A stretch of DNA of 64,000 nucleotides from assembly GCF_026153355.1 (NCBI RefSeq), contig NZ_CP110636.1:1-64000 (forward strand), written 5' to 3'. This document shows positions 8,861 to 17,884 of this stretch, piece after piece. The translations under genes were made by a program, and so were the position numbers. The DNA comes from Streptomyces endophytica. Lineage in GTDB: Bacteria > Actinomycetota > Actinomycetes > Streptomycetales > Streptomycetaceae. Below the pieces are notes generated by a model. The model was given only the letters and a program-made list of their open reading frames with translations. It did not search any database and was not told the origin of the DNA. Positions within the stretch are counted from its first letter, which is position 1, and each line of letters opens with the position of its first letter.

Positions 8861-9532
8861 TCAGCCCTTCTCCCCCTGCCCCCGCGCCAGGTCCCGCAGT
8901 GCGACGTTCAATTCCAGTACGTTCACCCGCGGTTCGCCGAGGAAGCCGAGGGTGCGGCCCTCCGTGTGCCGGGTGACGAGCCGGCGCACCGTGGTTGCCG
9001 GGAGGTGGTTCTCCTTGGCGACGCGGGCGGCCTGGAGTTGTGCGTACGCCGGGGAGATGTCCGGGTCGAGGCCCGAGCCGGACGAGGTGACCGCGTCCGC
9101 GGGGACCTTCGACTCGGGGACGCCGTAGGTCTCGGCGACCCACTTCTTGCGTTCCCGGACCGCCTTGAGCAGGTCGGTGTTGTTGGCGCCCAGGTTGGAG
9201 GCGCCGGAGACCTGCAGGTCGTACTGGGTGTTGACGCCGTTGGCCCGGTTGCTGCCGAGTCCCGCGGAGGGACGCGGCTGAAAGAACCGCAGGTCGGGGA
9301 TCGGGTTGCCCTGTTTGTCGGTGCCCTTGTCGTAGCGCTGGCCGAGGAGCGAGGAGCCGACGGCCTTGCCGTGCGAACGGACCTCTGACCCGTTGGCCTG
9401 GTCGGAGAAGGCCGCCTGGGCCACGCCGGTGACCACAAGCGGATAGATGACGCCGCACACCACGGTCAGGACGAGCAGGGCGCGCAGGCCGGCGCCGATC
9501 AACCGGGCGGTGTTGCGTACCGAGTTGTTCAT
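8861..9532 (-). CDS. kdpC: KdpC, potassium-transporting ATPase C subunit
   Basis: Subunit of the high-affinity KdpFABC K+ pump, held to the membrane by one N-terminal helix. Length is 223 residues from ATG 9532; GTG 9544 is an in-frame alternative. The helix is ALLVLTVVCGVIYPLVVTGVAQ. The conserved elements follow: GSSLLGQ, FFQPRPSA, SNLGANN, the ASGSGLDP equivalent TSSGSGLDPDISPAYAQ, VAKENHLP and RTLGFLGEPRVNVLELN. The open frame is intact. It starts 22 bases after the kdpB stop and is the last gene of the operon before the terminator at 8766-8798. Confidence 0.95.
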   Translation of the reverse strand: MNNSVRNTARLIGAGLRALLVLTVVCGVIYPLVVTGVAQAAFSDQANGSEVRSHGKAVGSSLLGQRYDKGTDKQGNPIPDLRFFQPRPSAGLGSNRANGVNTQYDLQVSGASNLGANNTDLLKAVRERKKWVAETYGVPESKVPADAVTSSGSGLDPDISPAYAQLQAARVAKENHLPATTVRRLVTRHTEGRTLGFLGEPRVNVLELNVALRDLARGQGEKG

Positions 9533-9554
9533 GGCGGTTACCACGCTTTCCGCA

Positions 9555-11699
9555 TCAGTGCAGACCGGGGATGAGGGAGATGAGCAGGTCGATGAGTTTG
9601 ATGCCGAGGAAGGGGGCGATCAGGCCGCCGAGGCCGTAGACGGTCAGGTTGCGGCGGAGCATCCGGTCGGCGCTGACCGGGCGGTACTGCACGCCCTTGA
9701 GGGCGAGCGGCACCAGCGCGATGATGATCAGCGCGTTGAAGATGATCGCCGACAGGATGGCGGAGTTGGGGCTGGACAGCCGCATGATGTTGAGGGTGTC
9801 CAGGCCCGGGTAGGCCACCGCGAACATCGCCGGGATGATGGCGAAGTACTTGGCGACGTCGTTGGCGATCGAGAAGGTGGTCAGCGCGCCCCGGGTGATC
9901 AGGAGCTGTTTGCCGATCTCGACGATCTCGATGAGCTTGGTCGGGTTGGAGTCGAGGTCGACCATGTTGCCGGCCTCCTTGGCGGCCGACGTACCGGTGT
10001 TCATCGCCACGCCGACGTCCGCCTGGGCCAGCGCCGGGGCGTCGTTGGTGCCGTCACCGGTCATCGCGACGAGCTTGCCGCCCGCCTGTTCGCGCTTGAT
10101 GAGCGCCATCTTGTCCTCGGGCGTGGCCTCGGCGAGGAAGTCGTCCACGCCGGCCTCGTCGGCGATGGCCTTGGCCGTCAGCGGGTTGTCGCCCGTGATC
10201 ATGACAGTCTTGATGCCCATGCGGCGCAGCTCGTCGAACCGCTCCCGCATGCCCTCCTTGACGACGTCCTTGAGGTGGATGACGCCCAGGACGCGCGGCC
10301 CGCGCTCGTCCTCCAGGGCCACCAGCAGTGGGGTGCCGCCGGCCTGGGAGATCGCGTCGGTGAGCTGCTGGGCGTCCTCGGCGACCTCGCCGCCGCGCTC
10401 CTTGACCCAGGCGAGGACCGAACCGGTCGCGCCCTTGCGGATCTTGCGCCCGTCCACGTCCACCCCGGACATGCGGGTCTGCGCGGTGAAGGCGATCCAC
10501 TCGGCGCGTTCCAGCTCACCCTGGTGACGTTCGCGCAGCCCGTACTTCTCCTTGGCGAGGACGACGATCGAGCGGCCCTCGGGGGTCTCGTCGGCCAGCG
10601 AGGAGAGCTGGGCGGCGTCCGCGACCTCGGCCTCCGTCGTGCCGCGTACGGGCACGAACTCGGCGGCCTGGCGGTTGCCGAGGGTGATGGTGCCGGTCTT
10701 GTCGAGCAGCAGCGTCGAGACGTCCCCCGCGGCCTCGACGGCCCGTCCGGACATCGCCAGGACGTTGCGCTGCACCAGCCGGTCCATGCCCGCGATGCCG
10801 ATCGCGGACAGCAGGGCGCCGATGGTCGTCGGGATCAGGCAGACCAGCAGCGCGAGCAGCACGATCATGGGCTGTTCGGCGCCCGCGTAGATCGCGAACG
10901 GCTGGAGGGTGACGACGGCCAGCAGGAAGACGATGGTCAGCGAGGCGAGCAGGATGTTCAGCGCGATCTCGTTGGGGGTCTTCTGCCGTGCGGCGCCCTC
11001 GACGAGGTTGATCATCCGGTCGATGAAGGTCTCACCGGGCTTTGTGGTGATCTTGATGACGATGCGGTCGGAGAGCACCTTCGTCCCGCCGGTGACGGCC
11101 GACCGGTCACCGCCGGACTCGCGGATGACCGGGGCCGATTCGCCGGTGATGGCGGACTCGTCGACGGACGCGACGCCTTCGACGACATCGCCGTCACCGG
11201 GGATGATGTCGCCGGCCTCGCAGACGACGAGGTCGCCGATGCGCAGCTCGGTGCCGGCGACCTGCTCCTCCACGCCGCCGCTCAGCCGACGCGCCACGGT
11301 GTCGGTCTTGGCCTTGCGCAGGGTGTCGGCCTGCGCCTTGCCGCGGCCCTCGGCGACCGCCTCGGCCAGATTGGCGAAGATCACGGTCAGCCACAGCCAG
11401 ACGGCGATCGCCCAGCCGAACCAGTCCCCGGGGGACAGACAGGCGAAGAGCGTGGTGAGGACGGAGCCGACCTCGACCACGAACATCACGGGGGACTTGA
11501 CCATCACCCGCGGATCGAGCTTGCGCAGCGCGTCCGGCAGGGACTTGACCAGCTGCTTGGGGTCGAAGAGGCCGCCGCCGACGCGGCCGCCGCCGGGCTG
11601 GTGCCCGCCGGGGAGGTCCTGGTGCGGGGCGCGGGTCGGGGTGGCTGTCGGGGTGGTGGTCATGGAGCCGGGCTCCTCAGGCTTGGCGGGGGCGGTCAT
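9555..11699 (-). CDS. kdpB: KdpB, P-type ATPase subunit of the K+ pump
   Basis: Catalytic P-type ATPase subunit of 714 residues (family about 680). The extra length is a Thr/Pro/Gly-rich N-terminal extension before [18 protein letters not shown]. Landmarks are [14 protein letters not shown] (actuator TGES), the phosphorylation site [14 protein letters not shown], the ATP-binding region, [14 protein letters not shown] and [18 protein letters not shown]. Membrane helices lie before the actuator and at the C-terminus. Its ATG overlaps the kdpA stop by four bases (ATGA), so the two are translationally coupled. The open frame is intact. The known role is ATP hydrolysis that drives K+ through KdpA. 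Confidence 0.96.
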   Translation of the reverse strand: MTAPAKPEEPGSMTTTPTATPTRAPHQDLPGGHQPGGGRVGGGLFDPKQLVKSLPDALRKLDPRVMVKSPVMFVVEVGSVLTTLFACLSPGDWFGWAIAVWLWLTVIFANLAEAVAEGRGKAQADTLRKAKTDTVARRLSGGVEEQVAGTELRIGDLVVCEAGDIIPGDGDVVEGVASVDESAITGESAPVIRESGGDRSAVTGGTKVLSDRIVIKITTKPGETFIDRMINLVEGAARQKTPNEIALNILLASLTIVFLLAVVTLQPFAIYAGAEQPMIVLLALLVCLIPTTIGALLSAIGIAGMDRLVQRNVLAMSGRAVEAAGDVSTLLLDKTGTITLGNRQAAEFVPVRGTTEAEVADAAQLSSLADETPEGRSIVVLAKEKYGLRERHQGELERAEWIAFTAQTRMSGVDVDGRKIRKGATGSVLAWVKERGGEVAEDAQQLTDAISQAGGTPLLVALEDERGPRVLGVIHLKDVVKEGMRERFDELRRMGIKTVMITGDNPLTAKAIADEAGVDDFLAEATPEDKMALIKREQAGGKLVAMTGDGTNDAPALAQADVGVAMNTGTSAAKEAGNMVDLDSNPTKLIEIVEIGKQLLITRGALTTFSIANDVAKYFAIIPAMFAVAYPGLDTLNIMRLSSPNSAILSAIIFNALIIIALVPLALKGVQYRPVSADRMLRRNLTVYGLGGLIAPFLGIKLIDLLISLIPGLH

Positions 11700-13405
11700 G
11701 ACAGGCCCTCCGCCAGCGGGCCGAGTGCCAGCGCCGGGAAGTAGGTCAGACCGGTGATGATCAGGATGGTGCCGACGAGCAGCCCGGCGAAGAGCGGCTT
11801 CTCGGTGCGCAGGGTCCCGGCGGTCTCCGGGACGGGCTTCTGCTCGGCGAGCGAGCCGGCCAGCGCGAGGACGAACACCATCGGCAGGAAGCGGCCGAGC
11901 AGCATGGCCAGCCCGATCGTGGTGTTGTACCAGGGCGTGTTGGCGTTCAGGCCGGCGAAGGCGGAGCCGTTGTTGTTGGCGCCGGAGGTGAAGGCGTACA
12001 GGACCTCGGAGAAGCCGTGCGAGCCGGCGCCCAGGGCCTTGGTGTTGAGCATCGAGCCCAGTGCGTCGGGCAGCACCATCGAGGCGGCGGTGAAGCCGAG
12101 GACCAGCGTCGGGGTGACGAGGATGTAGCAGGCGGCGAGCTTGATCTCGCGGGTGCCGATCTTCTTGCCGAGGTACTCGGGCGTGCGGCCCACCATCAGG
12201 CCGGCGATGAACACCGCGATGACGGCCATGATCAGCATGCCGTAGAGACCGGAGCCGACGCCGCCGGGGGCGATCTCGCCCAGCATCATGCCCAGCAGTT
12301 GGAGGCCGCCGCCGAAGGCGGTGAAGGAGGAGTGGAAGGAGTCGACCGCTCCGGTGGAGGTGAGGGTGGTGGCCACCGAGAAGATCGACGAGGCGCCGAC
12401 GCCGAAGCGGGTCTCCTTGCCCTCCATGGCGGCGCCCGCGGCCTGCAGGGCCGGACCGCCGTGCGCGAACTCGGTCCACATCATCAGGGCGGTGAAGCCG
12501 AGCCAGATGACGCCCATCGTGGCGAGGACGGCGTACCCCTGCCACACGTTGCCGACGAGCTTGCCGAAGGTCCGGGTCAGCGCGAACGGGATGACCAGGA
12601 TCAGGAAGATCTCGAAGAGGTTGGTGAAGGCGTCGGGGTTCTCGAAGGGGTGGGCGGAGTTGGCGTTGAAGTAGCCGCCCCCGTTGGTGCCCAGTTCCTT
12701 GATGACCTCCTGGGAGGCGACCGCTCCGCCGTTGGTCTGCTGGTGCCCGCCGCCCAAGAACTGCCCGACCTCGTGGATGCCGGAGAAGTTCTGGATCGCG
12801 CCGCAGGCGACCAGGACGACGGCGCCGATGACGGAGATCGGTATGAGGACGCGGACGGTGCCGCGGACCAGGTCGGCCCAGAAGTTTCCGAGTTCGCCGG
12901 TGCGGGACCTGGCGAAGCCGCGGACCAGGGCGATCGCGACGGCCATGCCGGTGGCCGCGGACACGAAGTTCTGCACCGCGAGGCCGACGGTCTGCACGAC
13001 GTGGCCCATGGCCTGCTCGCCGCTGTAGGACTGCCAGTTGGTGTTGGCGACGAACGACGCGGCGGTGTTGAACGCCTGGTCGGGACTGATCGACGCGAAC
13101 CCGAGGGACAGCGGCAGACCGCCCTGGAGGCGCTGCAGGAGGTAGAGGAAGAGCACCCCCACCGCGGAGAAGGCCAGGACCCCGCGCAGGTAGGCGGGCC
13201 AGCGCATCTGGGCGTCCGGGTTGGCACCGATGCAGCGGTAGAGGATCTTCTCGGCGCGGAGGTGCCGCGGGGAGCTGTAGACGGCGGCCATGTGGTCACC
13301 GAGGGGGCGGTACGCCAGGGCCAGCGCCGCGACGAGCGCCGTCAGCTGGAGCACGCCGGCGAGGACGGGGCTCATCGAGCCCGTCACGGGGGCAGCGGTG
13401 ATCAC
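11696..13405 (-). CDS. kdpA: KdpA, potassium-binding channel subunit
   Basis: Ion-translocating subunit of 569 residues, related to SKT-type K+ channels, with about ten helices. The four selectivity-filter repeats are visible: [52 protein letters not shown] and [13 protein letters not shown]. The proposed start is GTG 13405, just after the kdpF stop; ATG 13375 ([11 protein letters not shown]) also fits and matches the usual N-terminus better. The frame is intact. It is the second long gene of the operon order microprotein, kdpF, kdpA, kdpB, kdpC. Confidence 0.95.
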   Translation of the reverse strand: MITAAPVTGSMSPVLAGVLQLTALVAALALAYRPLGDHMAAVYSSPRHLRAEKILYRCIGANPDAQMRWPAYLRGVLAFSAVGVLFLYLLQRLQGGLPLSLGFASISPDQAFNTAASFVANTNWQSYSGEQAMGHVVQTVGLAVQNFVSAATGMAVAIALVRGFARSRTGELGNFWADLVRGTVRVLIPISVIGAVVLVACGAIQNFSGIHEVGQFLGGGHQQTNGGAVASQEVIKELGTNGGGYFNANSAHPFENPDAFTNLFEIFLILVIPFALTRTFGKLVGNVWQGYAVLATMGVIWLGFTALMMWTEFAHGGPALQAAGAAMEGKETRFGVGASSIFSVATTLTSTGAVDSFHSSFTAFGGGLQLLGMMLGEIAPGGVGSGLYGMLIMAVIAVFIAGLMVGRTPEYLGKKIGTREIKLAACYILVTPTLVLGFTAASMVLPDALGSMLNTKALGAGSHGFSEVLYAFTSGANNNGSAFAGLNANTPWYNTTIGLAMLLGRFLPMVFVLALAGSLAEQKPVPETAGTLRTEKPLFAGLLVGTILIITGLTYFPALALGPLAEGLS

Positions 13406-13406
13406 C

Positions 13407-13496
13407 TCAGAACCTCTCCGGGAAGACGAGGGCGAGGACGAGGTATCCCAGCAGGGCGACGGCGACGATCAGGCCGACAGTGTTCTCGACGGTCAC
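13407..13496 (-). CDS. kdpF: KdpF, small stabilising subunit of the Kdp pump
   Basis: A 29-residue single-helix protein, [19 protein letters not shown] followed by [10 protein letters not shown]. It matches the KdpF pattern (helix, then a short charged PE-R-F tail). GTG 13496 overlaps the stop of the upstream microprotein by four bases (GTGA), and its own stop lies one base before the kdpA GTG. KdpF is known to stabilise the Kdp complex in other bacteria. Confidence 0.85.
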   Translation of the reverse strand: MTVENTVGLIVAVALLGYLVLALVFPERF

Positions 13497-13576
13497 AGCT
13501 TCGCCACCCCCTTGGCGACGAGGGCCACCAGCGCGAAGACCGCGAGCGTGACGACGACGAAGGCCACGTCGGCCAT
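13493..13576 (-). CDS. 27-residue membrane microprotein leading the kdp operon
   Basis: ATG 13576 with a good ribosome site (GGAGCACACG before ATG) opens a 27-codon frame: MADVAFVVVTLAVFALVALV and then AKGVAKL. It is one hydrophobic helix with a short basic tail. It overlaps kdpF by four bases, so translation should be coupled. It is similar in size and layout to KdpF but distinct in sequence. The function is unknown. An accessory helix of the Kdp complex or a leader that couples translation are both possible. Confidence 0.75.
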   Translation of the reverse strand: MADVAFVVVTLAVFALVALVAKGVAKL

Positions 13577-13726
13577 CGTGTGCTCCTAGAGGAGAGGGGA
13601 GTTCGGACCCCTAGAGCAAACCGCCCGCATGACCGCTCCTGACCGGCGTTGACGCCTCCCTTACGGCCATTAGCGCCCCGTTGACGGATCTCATACGCCG
13701 CTCGTCCTGACCTGCACAAACGCGGA

Positions 13727-13758
13727 GGGCCCGCACCCCCTCCCAGGGGTGCGGGCCC
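13727..13758 (-). terminator. Hairpin between the DUF3710 gene and the kdp operon
   Basis: A perfect 13-pair stem (GGGCCCGCACCCC with GGGGTGCGGGCCC) and a five- to six-base loop lie 64 bases past the DUF3710 stop. It separates that operon from the kdp promoter region (13577-13726). Confidence 0.8.
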
Positions 13759-13821
13759 GTATGACCGTCGTGATCCGGCCGGTCCGGGTGCCCTTGCGGG
13801 CTCCGTCGGCCGGATCGTGGG

Positions 13822-14589
13822 TCAGCGGATCTCGGTGATCTCCGGTCCGCGCTCCAGGCGCTCCACGCCGCCGCCGAAGCGGGACTGCTCGACCTGCTCC
13901 TGCTGCACGCCGTCCGGCACCATCTGGGCGTCGTCCGGCAGCTTCAGGACGATCGGGTCGCGCGGCGCCATCGGGCCTTCGCCGCGGACGATCACGGTGT
14001 CCCGGAAGATGTGCTCCAGCACGCCCGCGGCCTGCGGCTGCACCGCGCCCTGGCCGGAGATCACGCCGCGCAGGAACCACCGCGGGCCGTCCACGCCCAC
14101 GAACCGCACGACCTGCACGCCGTTCGTGCCGTCCGGCAGCTGGACCGGCACCTGAGCGCGCAGCTCCCAGCCCAGCGGGCCCTCGACCTCGTCGATGACC
14201 CCGCCCTGCTGGGTGATGCCGGCCGCGATCTCCTCGCGGACCTCGCCCCAGATGCCCTCGTTGCGGGGAGCGGCGAACGCCTGCAGCTGTACGGCGCTGT
14301 CCTGCAGCACCACCGTCGCGGCGACGATCGCGTCACCGGCGACCTCCACCCGCAGCTCCATGCCCTCGACCCCGGGCACGAACAGCCCGCCGAGGTCGAC
14401 CCGGCCCTCGCCGGGGTTGGTGACCTCGGAGGAGTCCCACGGCCCGTCGGGGCGCGGCGCGGGCGGAAGATTGACCCGGCTCTGCCCCTCGTCGCTCTCC
14501 TCCTCGGCCGACGCGCCGGTCACCGTCTCCTCGACGAGTCCCGCTGCCGACTCCTCAGGAGTCTTGTTCTTCTTGCGACGTCCGAACAC
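13822..14589 (-). CDS. DUF3710 protein
   Basis: Conserved actinobacterial protein of 255 residues, start GTG 14589 (VFGRRKKNKTPEES) with AAGGACA upstream. It has a basic N-terminus, an acidic linker (SAEEESDEGQ), and the DUF3710 core: VNLPPAPRPDGPWDSSEV, DLGGLFVPGVEGMELRVE, FAAPRNEGIWGEVREEI, LPDGTNGVQVVRFVGVDGPR and WFLRGVISGQGA. There is no membrane segment. It lies one base after the dut stop, so it is in an operon with dut and the thioesterase gene. No biochemical role is established for the family as far as I know. Confidence 0.88.
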   Translation of the reverse strand: MFGRRKKNKTPEESAAGLVEETVTGASAEEESDEGQSRVNLPPAPRPDGPWDSSEVTNPGEGRVDLGGLFVPGVEGMELRVEVAGDAIVAATVVLQDSAVQLQAFAAPRNEGIWGEVREEIAAGITQQGGVIDEVEGPLGWELRAQVPVQLPDGTNGVQVVRFVGVDGPRWFLRGVISGQGAVQPQAAGVLEHIFRDTVIVRGEGPMAPRDPIVLKLPDDAQMVPDGVQQEQVEQSRFGGGVERLERGPEITEIR

Positions 14590-14590
14590 G

Positions 14591-15112
14591 TCACTGTCCT
14601 TCCCGGTCGGCACCGACCGCTGCGTATTCATTCCCGCCCGTGGAGCCGCCCACCGCCGCATGACCGCCGGTGGAACCGAATCCCCCCTCGGCCCGCGCCG
14701 AGCCGGGAAGTTCCGCCACCTCGTGGAAGCGCACCTTCTCGACCTGCTGGACGACAAGTTGGGCGATCCGGTCGAACCTCTCGAACCGCACGGTCTCCCG
14801 AGGGTCCAGATTGACCACGATCACCTTGATCTCTCCACGGTACCCGGCATCCACCGTCCCGGGGGCATTCACGAGCGCCAGTCCGCAGCGCGCGGCGAGC
14901 CCGGAGCGCGGGTGCACGAACGCCGCGTAGCCGTCGGGCAGCGCGATCGCCACGCCGGTGGGCAGCACCGTGCGCTCCCCCGGCGCCAGCTCGGCCGCCT
15001 CGGTGGTCACCAGATCGACGCCGGCGTCGCCCGGATGCCCGTACGCCGGGACGGGCACCTCCGGGTCGAGCCGCCGCAGCAGTACGTCGACGGGGTTGCG
15101 TACCTCACTCAC
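14591..15112 (-). CDS. dut: dUTP diphosphatase (dUTPase)
   Basis: Hydrolyses dUTP to dUMP and diphosphate, which keeps uracil out of DNA and supplies dTMP synthesis. It has 173 residues with all five trimeric-dUTPase motifs: HPGDAGVDL (I), HPRSGLAARCGL (II), NAPGTVDAGYRGEI (III, catalytic Asp and substrate Tyr), RFDRIAQLVVQ (IV) and the glycine-rich RAEGGFGSTGG (V). GTG 15112 overlaps the thioesterase stop by four bases (GTGA). The frame is intact. Its high-GC operon partners are the thioesterase upstream and DUF3710 downstream. Confidence 0.95.
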   Translation of the reverse strand: MSEVRNPVDVLLRRLDPEVPVPAYGHPGDAGVDLVTTEAAELAPGERTVLPTGVAIALPDGYAAFVHPRSGLAARCGLALVNAPGTVDAGYRGEIKVIVVNLDPRETVRFERFDRIAQLVVQQVEKVRFHEVAELPGSARAEGGFGSTGGHAAVGGSTGGNEYAAVGADREGQ

Positions 15113-15705
15113 GGGTTCACCTCGAAGGCTCGCGCGCGCTTGACCTGGTCCGGGTCGGCCATCGCCGCCTGGATCTCCTCGGTCCTTCCGTTCTCGATGA
15201 AGTGGTCGACCTTCACCTCGATGAAGACGGCGTCGGCGCGCACCGCGACCGGGCCGTCCGGGCCGTCTATGCGTCCCACCGCCGTCGAGTAGATCTTCCG
15301 CCCGTGCACCGCGGTGACCTGCGCGTCCAGGTGCAGCACCGTGCCGAGCGGCACCGGCCGCACGAAGTCGGTCTCCAGCCGGCCGGTCACCGCGATCACC
15401 CGCAGCAGCCAGTTCAGCGAGCCGAGCGTCTCGTCGAGCGCGGTGGCCAGCACCCCGCCGTGGGCCAGGCCCGGGGCGCCCTGGTGGGCCTCCTTGACCG
15501 TGAACTCGGCCTGGACGCTCACGCCCTCGCCGGCCCGCGCCTCCAGGTGCAGACCGTGCGGCTGGCCGGTGCCACAGCCGAAGCAACGGTCGTAGTGCGC
15601 GCCGAGGAGCTCTCCGGGTGCCGGCGCCTCGGCGTGCCGGACCGGAGCGACGGCGTCCGTCGGTGGCGTCAGCCGGCCCGCCCTGGGTTCGTCAGTTCCA
15701 CTCAC
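15109..15705 (-). CDS. PaaI/YdiI-like hotdog thioesterase
   Basis: Hotdog-fold thioesterase of 198 residues, start GTG 15705 (VSGTDEPRAGRLTPP). Residues 1-45 form a Pro/Ala-rich leader. The core shows CFGCGTGQPHGLHL, then the family motif APGLAHGGVLATALDETLG, where His-Gly-Gly and the catalytic acidic residue on the long helix are present, and LETDFVRPVPLGT. CFGCG resembles a partial zinc-binding knuckle seen in several actinobacterial relatives. It should hydrolyse an acyl-CoA of unknown identity. It overlaps dut by four bases. Confidence 0.85.
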   Translation of the reverse strand: MSGTDEPRAGRLTPPTDAVAPVRHAEAPAPGELLGAHYDRCFGCGTGQPHGLHLEARAGEGVSVQAEFTVKEAHQGAPGLAHGGVLATALDETLGSLNWLLRVIAVTGRLETDFVRPVPLGTVLHLDAQVTAVHGRKIYSTAVGRIDGPDGPVAVRADAVFIEVKVDHFIENGRTEEIQAAMADPDQVKRARAFEVNP

Positions 15706-15763
15706 GAGTGCAGACCCTACCCGCGCGGATAAGGGGCCCGCGCCGCCGTGCCAAGCTGGGGCC

Positions 15764-16207
15764 ATGCAGTCGTACGAAGAACGTCTCACCGCGCCCCGCT
15801 CCTGGTGGGTGATCGCCGGGCTGATCGGCGTCGCCTGTGCCCTGATGCTGCTCCCGGTGGGAACGCTGCCGATGCTCGGCGGGCTGATCGGCGGGGCGGC
15901 GCTGTCCGCCGTGGCGGTGAGCGCGTACGGGTCGGTGCGGATCCGGGTGGTGGGCGGTGCGCTGATCGCCGGTGACGCGAAGATCCCGGCGTCGGCGCTG
16001 GGCGAGGCGGTGGCGCTGGACGCGCCGGAGGCGCTGGCCTGGCGGACGCACAAGGCCGATGCGCGGGCGTTCATGCTGCTGCGCAGCTATGTGCCGACCG
16101 CGGTGCGGGTGGAGATCACGGACCCGGACGACCCGACGCCGTACGCCTATCTGTCGACGCGGGACCCGGAGCGTCTGGTGGCGGCACTGACGGCCGTACG
16201 CACCTGA
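15764..16207 (+). CDS. DUF3093 membrane protein
   Basis: Protein of 147 residues starting at ATG 15764 (MQSYEERLTAPRSWWVIAG), the standard DUF3093 opening. Two membrane helices (ACALMLLPVGTLPMLGGLIG and ALSAVAVSAYGSVRI) are followed by a soluble PH-like domain containing GDAKIPASALGEAV, RTHKADARAFMLLRSYV and YAYLSTRDPERLVAAL. It is divergent from the dut operon. The function is unknown; the family is widespread in Actinobacteria. Confidence 0.88.
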   Translation: MQSYEERLTAPRSWWVIAGLIGVACALMLLPVGTLPMLGGLIGGAALSAVAVSAYGSVRIRVVGGALIAGDAKIPASALGEAVALDAPEALAWRTHKADARAFMLLRSYVPTAVRVEITDPDDPTPYAYLSTRDPERLVAALTAVRT

Positions 16208-16213
16208 CCGGCG

Positions 16214-16231
16214 GGCCCGGCTCACCGGGCC
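16214..16231 (+). terminator. Short hairpin after the DUF3093 gene
   Basis: GGCCCGG, loop CTCA, CCGGGCC lies seven bases past the stop, between two convergent genes, and may act in both directions. Confidence 0.55.
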
Positions 16232-16262
16232 GAGGGCTTCCGGTCCCCTTCAGCGGTCCGCC

Positions 16263-17033
16263 TCAGTCGCCGGGCGGGAGCGGGGCCGGTCCGGGCGGCG
16301 GGGACGCCGGGAGGGCGTCGGGCAGCGCGTCCCAGGGCACCTGCCTGGCCCGCAGGTCCTTACGGATTTTTTCCGCAACTTTTCTGGTGTCGCGGCGGTT
16401 CATGAACCCGCCGACGGCGGCGCCCACCATGAACGGGGTGAGGCTGGGGAGGTTGCGCAGCGTGCGCTTCATGATCTGCTGGCGCAGCTCGCGCTTCATC
16501 TGCCCGCCGAGCGCGGCGTTCAGCGAGGCCGGTCTCGCGATGTCGATGCCCCGCTCCTCCGTCCACGACGTCAGGCAGGCCATCCCGCGCTGGCGGAGGT
16601 TCCCGGCCGGCCGCAGGCCGTAGACCTCGTGCAGCTCGGCGATGAGCTTGAGCTCGATCACGGCGACGCCGGTGATCTCGGTGGCCAGCTCGGCCGGCAT
16701 GGCGGGCGGCACGGGCAGCATGGCTGCCGCGCCCACGCCCGCTCCGACGGTGGCGGTCCCCGCACAGGCGCCCGCGACGAGCTTGTCGGCGAGTTCCTCG
16801 GGGGTCAGTCCGGGGAACTGGGCGCGCAGGGTGGCGAGGTCGCGGACCTGGATCCGCGGGGCGAGCTCGATGATCCGGTCGGCGATGGCGGCGATCGTCG
16901 CCCGTGCCCGGCCGCGCCATACCGGGGCGGTCGGGTCGGCGGGCACGGGCGCGGTTTCGTCGCGTGATCGTGCGCCGGCCGCCGGACCTTGGCCGCCCTC
17001 GGGACGCTTGCGGAACGGGTTCACGCCAGCCAC
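16263..17033 (-). CDS. Conserved actinobacterial protein of unknown function, EcsC-like in part
   Basis: Protein of 256 residues, start ATG 17033. A charged N-terminus is followed by an amphipathic region (RIIELAPRIQVRDLATLRAQF, LTPEELADKLVAGACAGTA), a glycine/alanine hydrophobic stretch (VGAGVGAAAMLPVPPAMP), then TEITGVAVIELKLIAELHEVYG and a second hydrophobic patch (LTPFMVGAAVGGFMNRRDTRKVA). This is the layout of EcsC-like membrane-associated proteins, but I cannot claim that assignment firmly. It lies 13 bases after the DUF4193 gene on the same strand. Confidence 0.7.
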   Translation of the reverse strand: MAGVNPFRKRPEGGQGPAAGARSRDETAPVPADPTAPVWRGRARATIAAIADRIIELAPRIQVRDLATLRAQFPGLTPEELADKLVAGACAGTATVGAGVGAAAMLPVPPAMPAELATEITGVAVIELKLIAELHEVYGLRPAGNLRQRGMACLTSWTEERGIDIARPASLNAALGGQMKRELRQQIMKRTLRNLPSLTPFMVGAAVGGFMNRRDTRKVAEKIRKDLRARQVPWDALPDALPASPPPGPAPLPPGD

Positions 17034-17046
17034 GGCGTAGACCGGC

Positions 17047-17349
17047 TCAGGCCGCGCAGTCGCGGCAGATCGGGTTGCCGTTCTTGTCCTCCGCGGCGAG
17101 CTGGCTGCGGTGGTGCACCAGGAAGCAGCTCATGCAGGTGAACTCGTCCTGCTGCTTGGGCAGCACGCGCACCGCGAGCTCTTCGTTGGACAGGTCGGCG
17201 CCGGGGAGCTCCAGGCCCTCGGCCTGCTCGAACTCGTCGACGTCGACGGCCGAGGCGGACTTGTCGTTCCGCCGCGACTTCAGCTCCTCGATGCTGTCCT
17301 CGTTGAGGTCGTCATCGGTCTTGCGTGGAGTGTCGTAATCCGTAGCCAT
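17047..17349 (-). CDS. DUF4193 zinc-ribbon-like protein
   Basis: A 100-residue acidic protein starting at ATG 17349 with GGGGAGAG upstream. The first 60 residues are highly charged (DTPRKTDDDLNEDSIEELKS). The C-terminus carries two Cys pairs, FTCMSCFLVHHRSQLA and PICRDCAA, as in a treble-clef or zinc ribbon. It matches DUF4193, a conserved actinobacterial family that from memory includes factors associated with transcription. The conserved role in this organism is not visible from sequence. Confidence 0.88.
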   Translation of the reverse strand: MATDYDTPRKTDDDLNEDSIEELKSRRNDKSASAVDVDEFEQAEGLELPGADLSNEELAVRVLPKQQDEFTCMSCFLVHHRSQLAAEDKNGNPICRDCAA

Positions 17350-17884
17350 TTTCGCTCTCCCCTCTGGGTGTCTGCGGTGTCTCAGCGCTCGTAACGCGTG
17401 AGAGGCCGGACTTGTGCCCGACCTGAGGCGGAGATTTTGCCTCACATCAAGGTCTGTTACTCAATCGACACCCAACCGCACCCCTGAAGAGGTGATCGGT
17501 TTGGATGGCGATCAGGACCGTACACGGTCCGAATGTCGCACCTCGCGCAGCCCATCACCTGTACTTCCCGTGATTCGGGGCCCGGGAAACCCGGACTTCC
17601 CCGGCATTCCACCAGGGCTTTTGATCACGGAGCGTAGATGGCTGGAAATTCGCGTCTGTGAGCGATCACACACGCGATGACCGATGGGTGGACCGGTCCA
17701 ATTCCGCGCAAAGCGAACGTGGCGAAGGATCGCTCCCCGCCCCCCTTTTCGTCAAACCGGCCCCGCCGGCGGACCTCCGCGGTGTACGGCCGCGAGACGG
17801 GCGATCCTACCCACCGGGGCCCTGCTGCTGGTCAGGGCGGTGGCGGACGGCTCCAGCGGCCGCACAGCCGCCTTTTCGAGGGCC
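17350..17884. promoter_or_regulatory. 535-base gap with two palindromes upstream of DUF4193
   Basis: No gene is supported here. Two symmetric elements stand out: GGACCG-TACA-CGGTCC (17515-17530) and TGTGA-GCGA-TCACA (17657-17670). The second has the half-sites of a Crp-type box but a four-base rather than six-base spacer. The gap lies upstream of DUF4193 and downstream of cutS, so control of DUF4193 is the natural reading. Confidence 0.45.
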
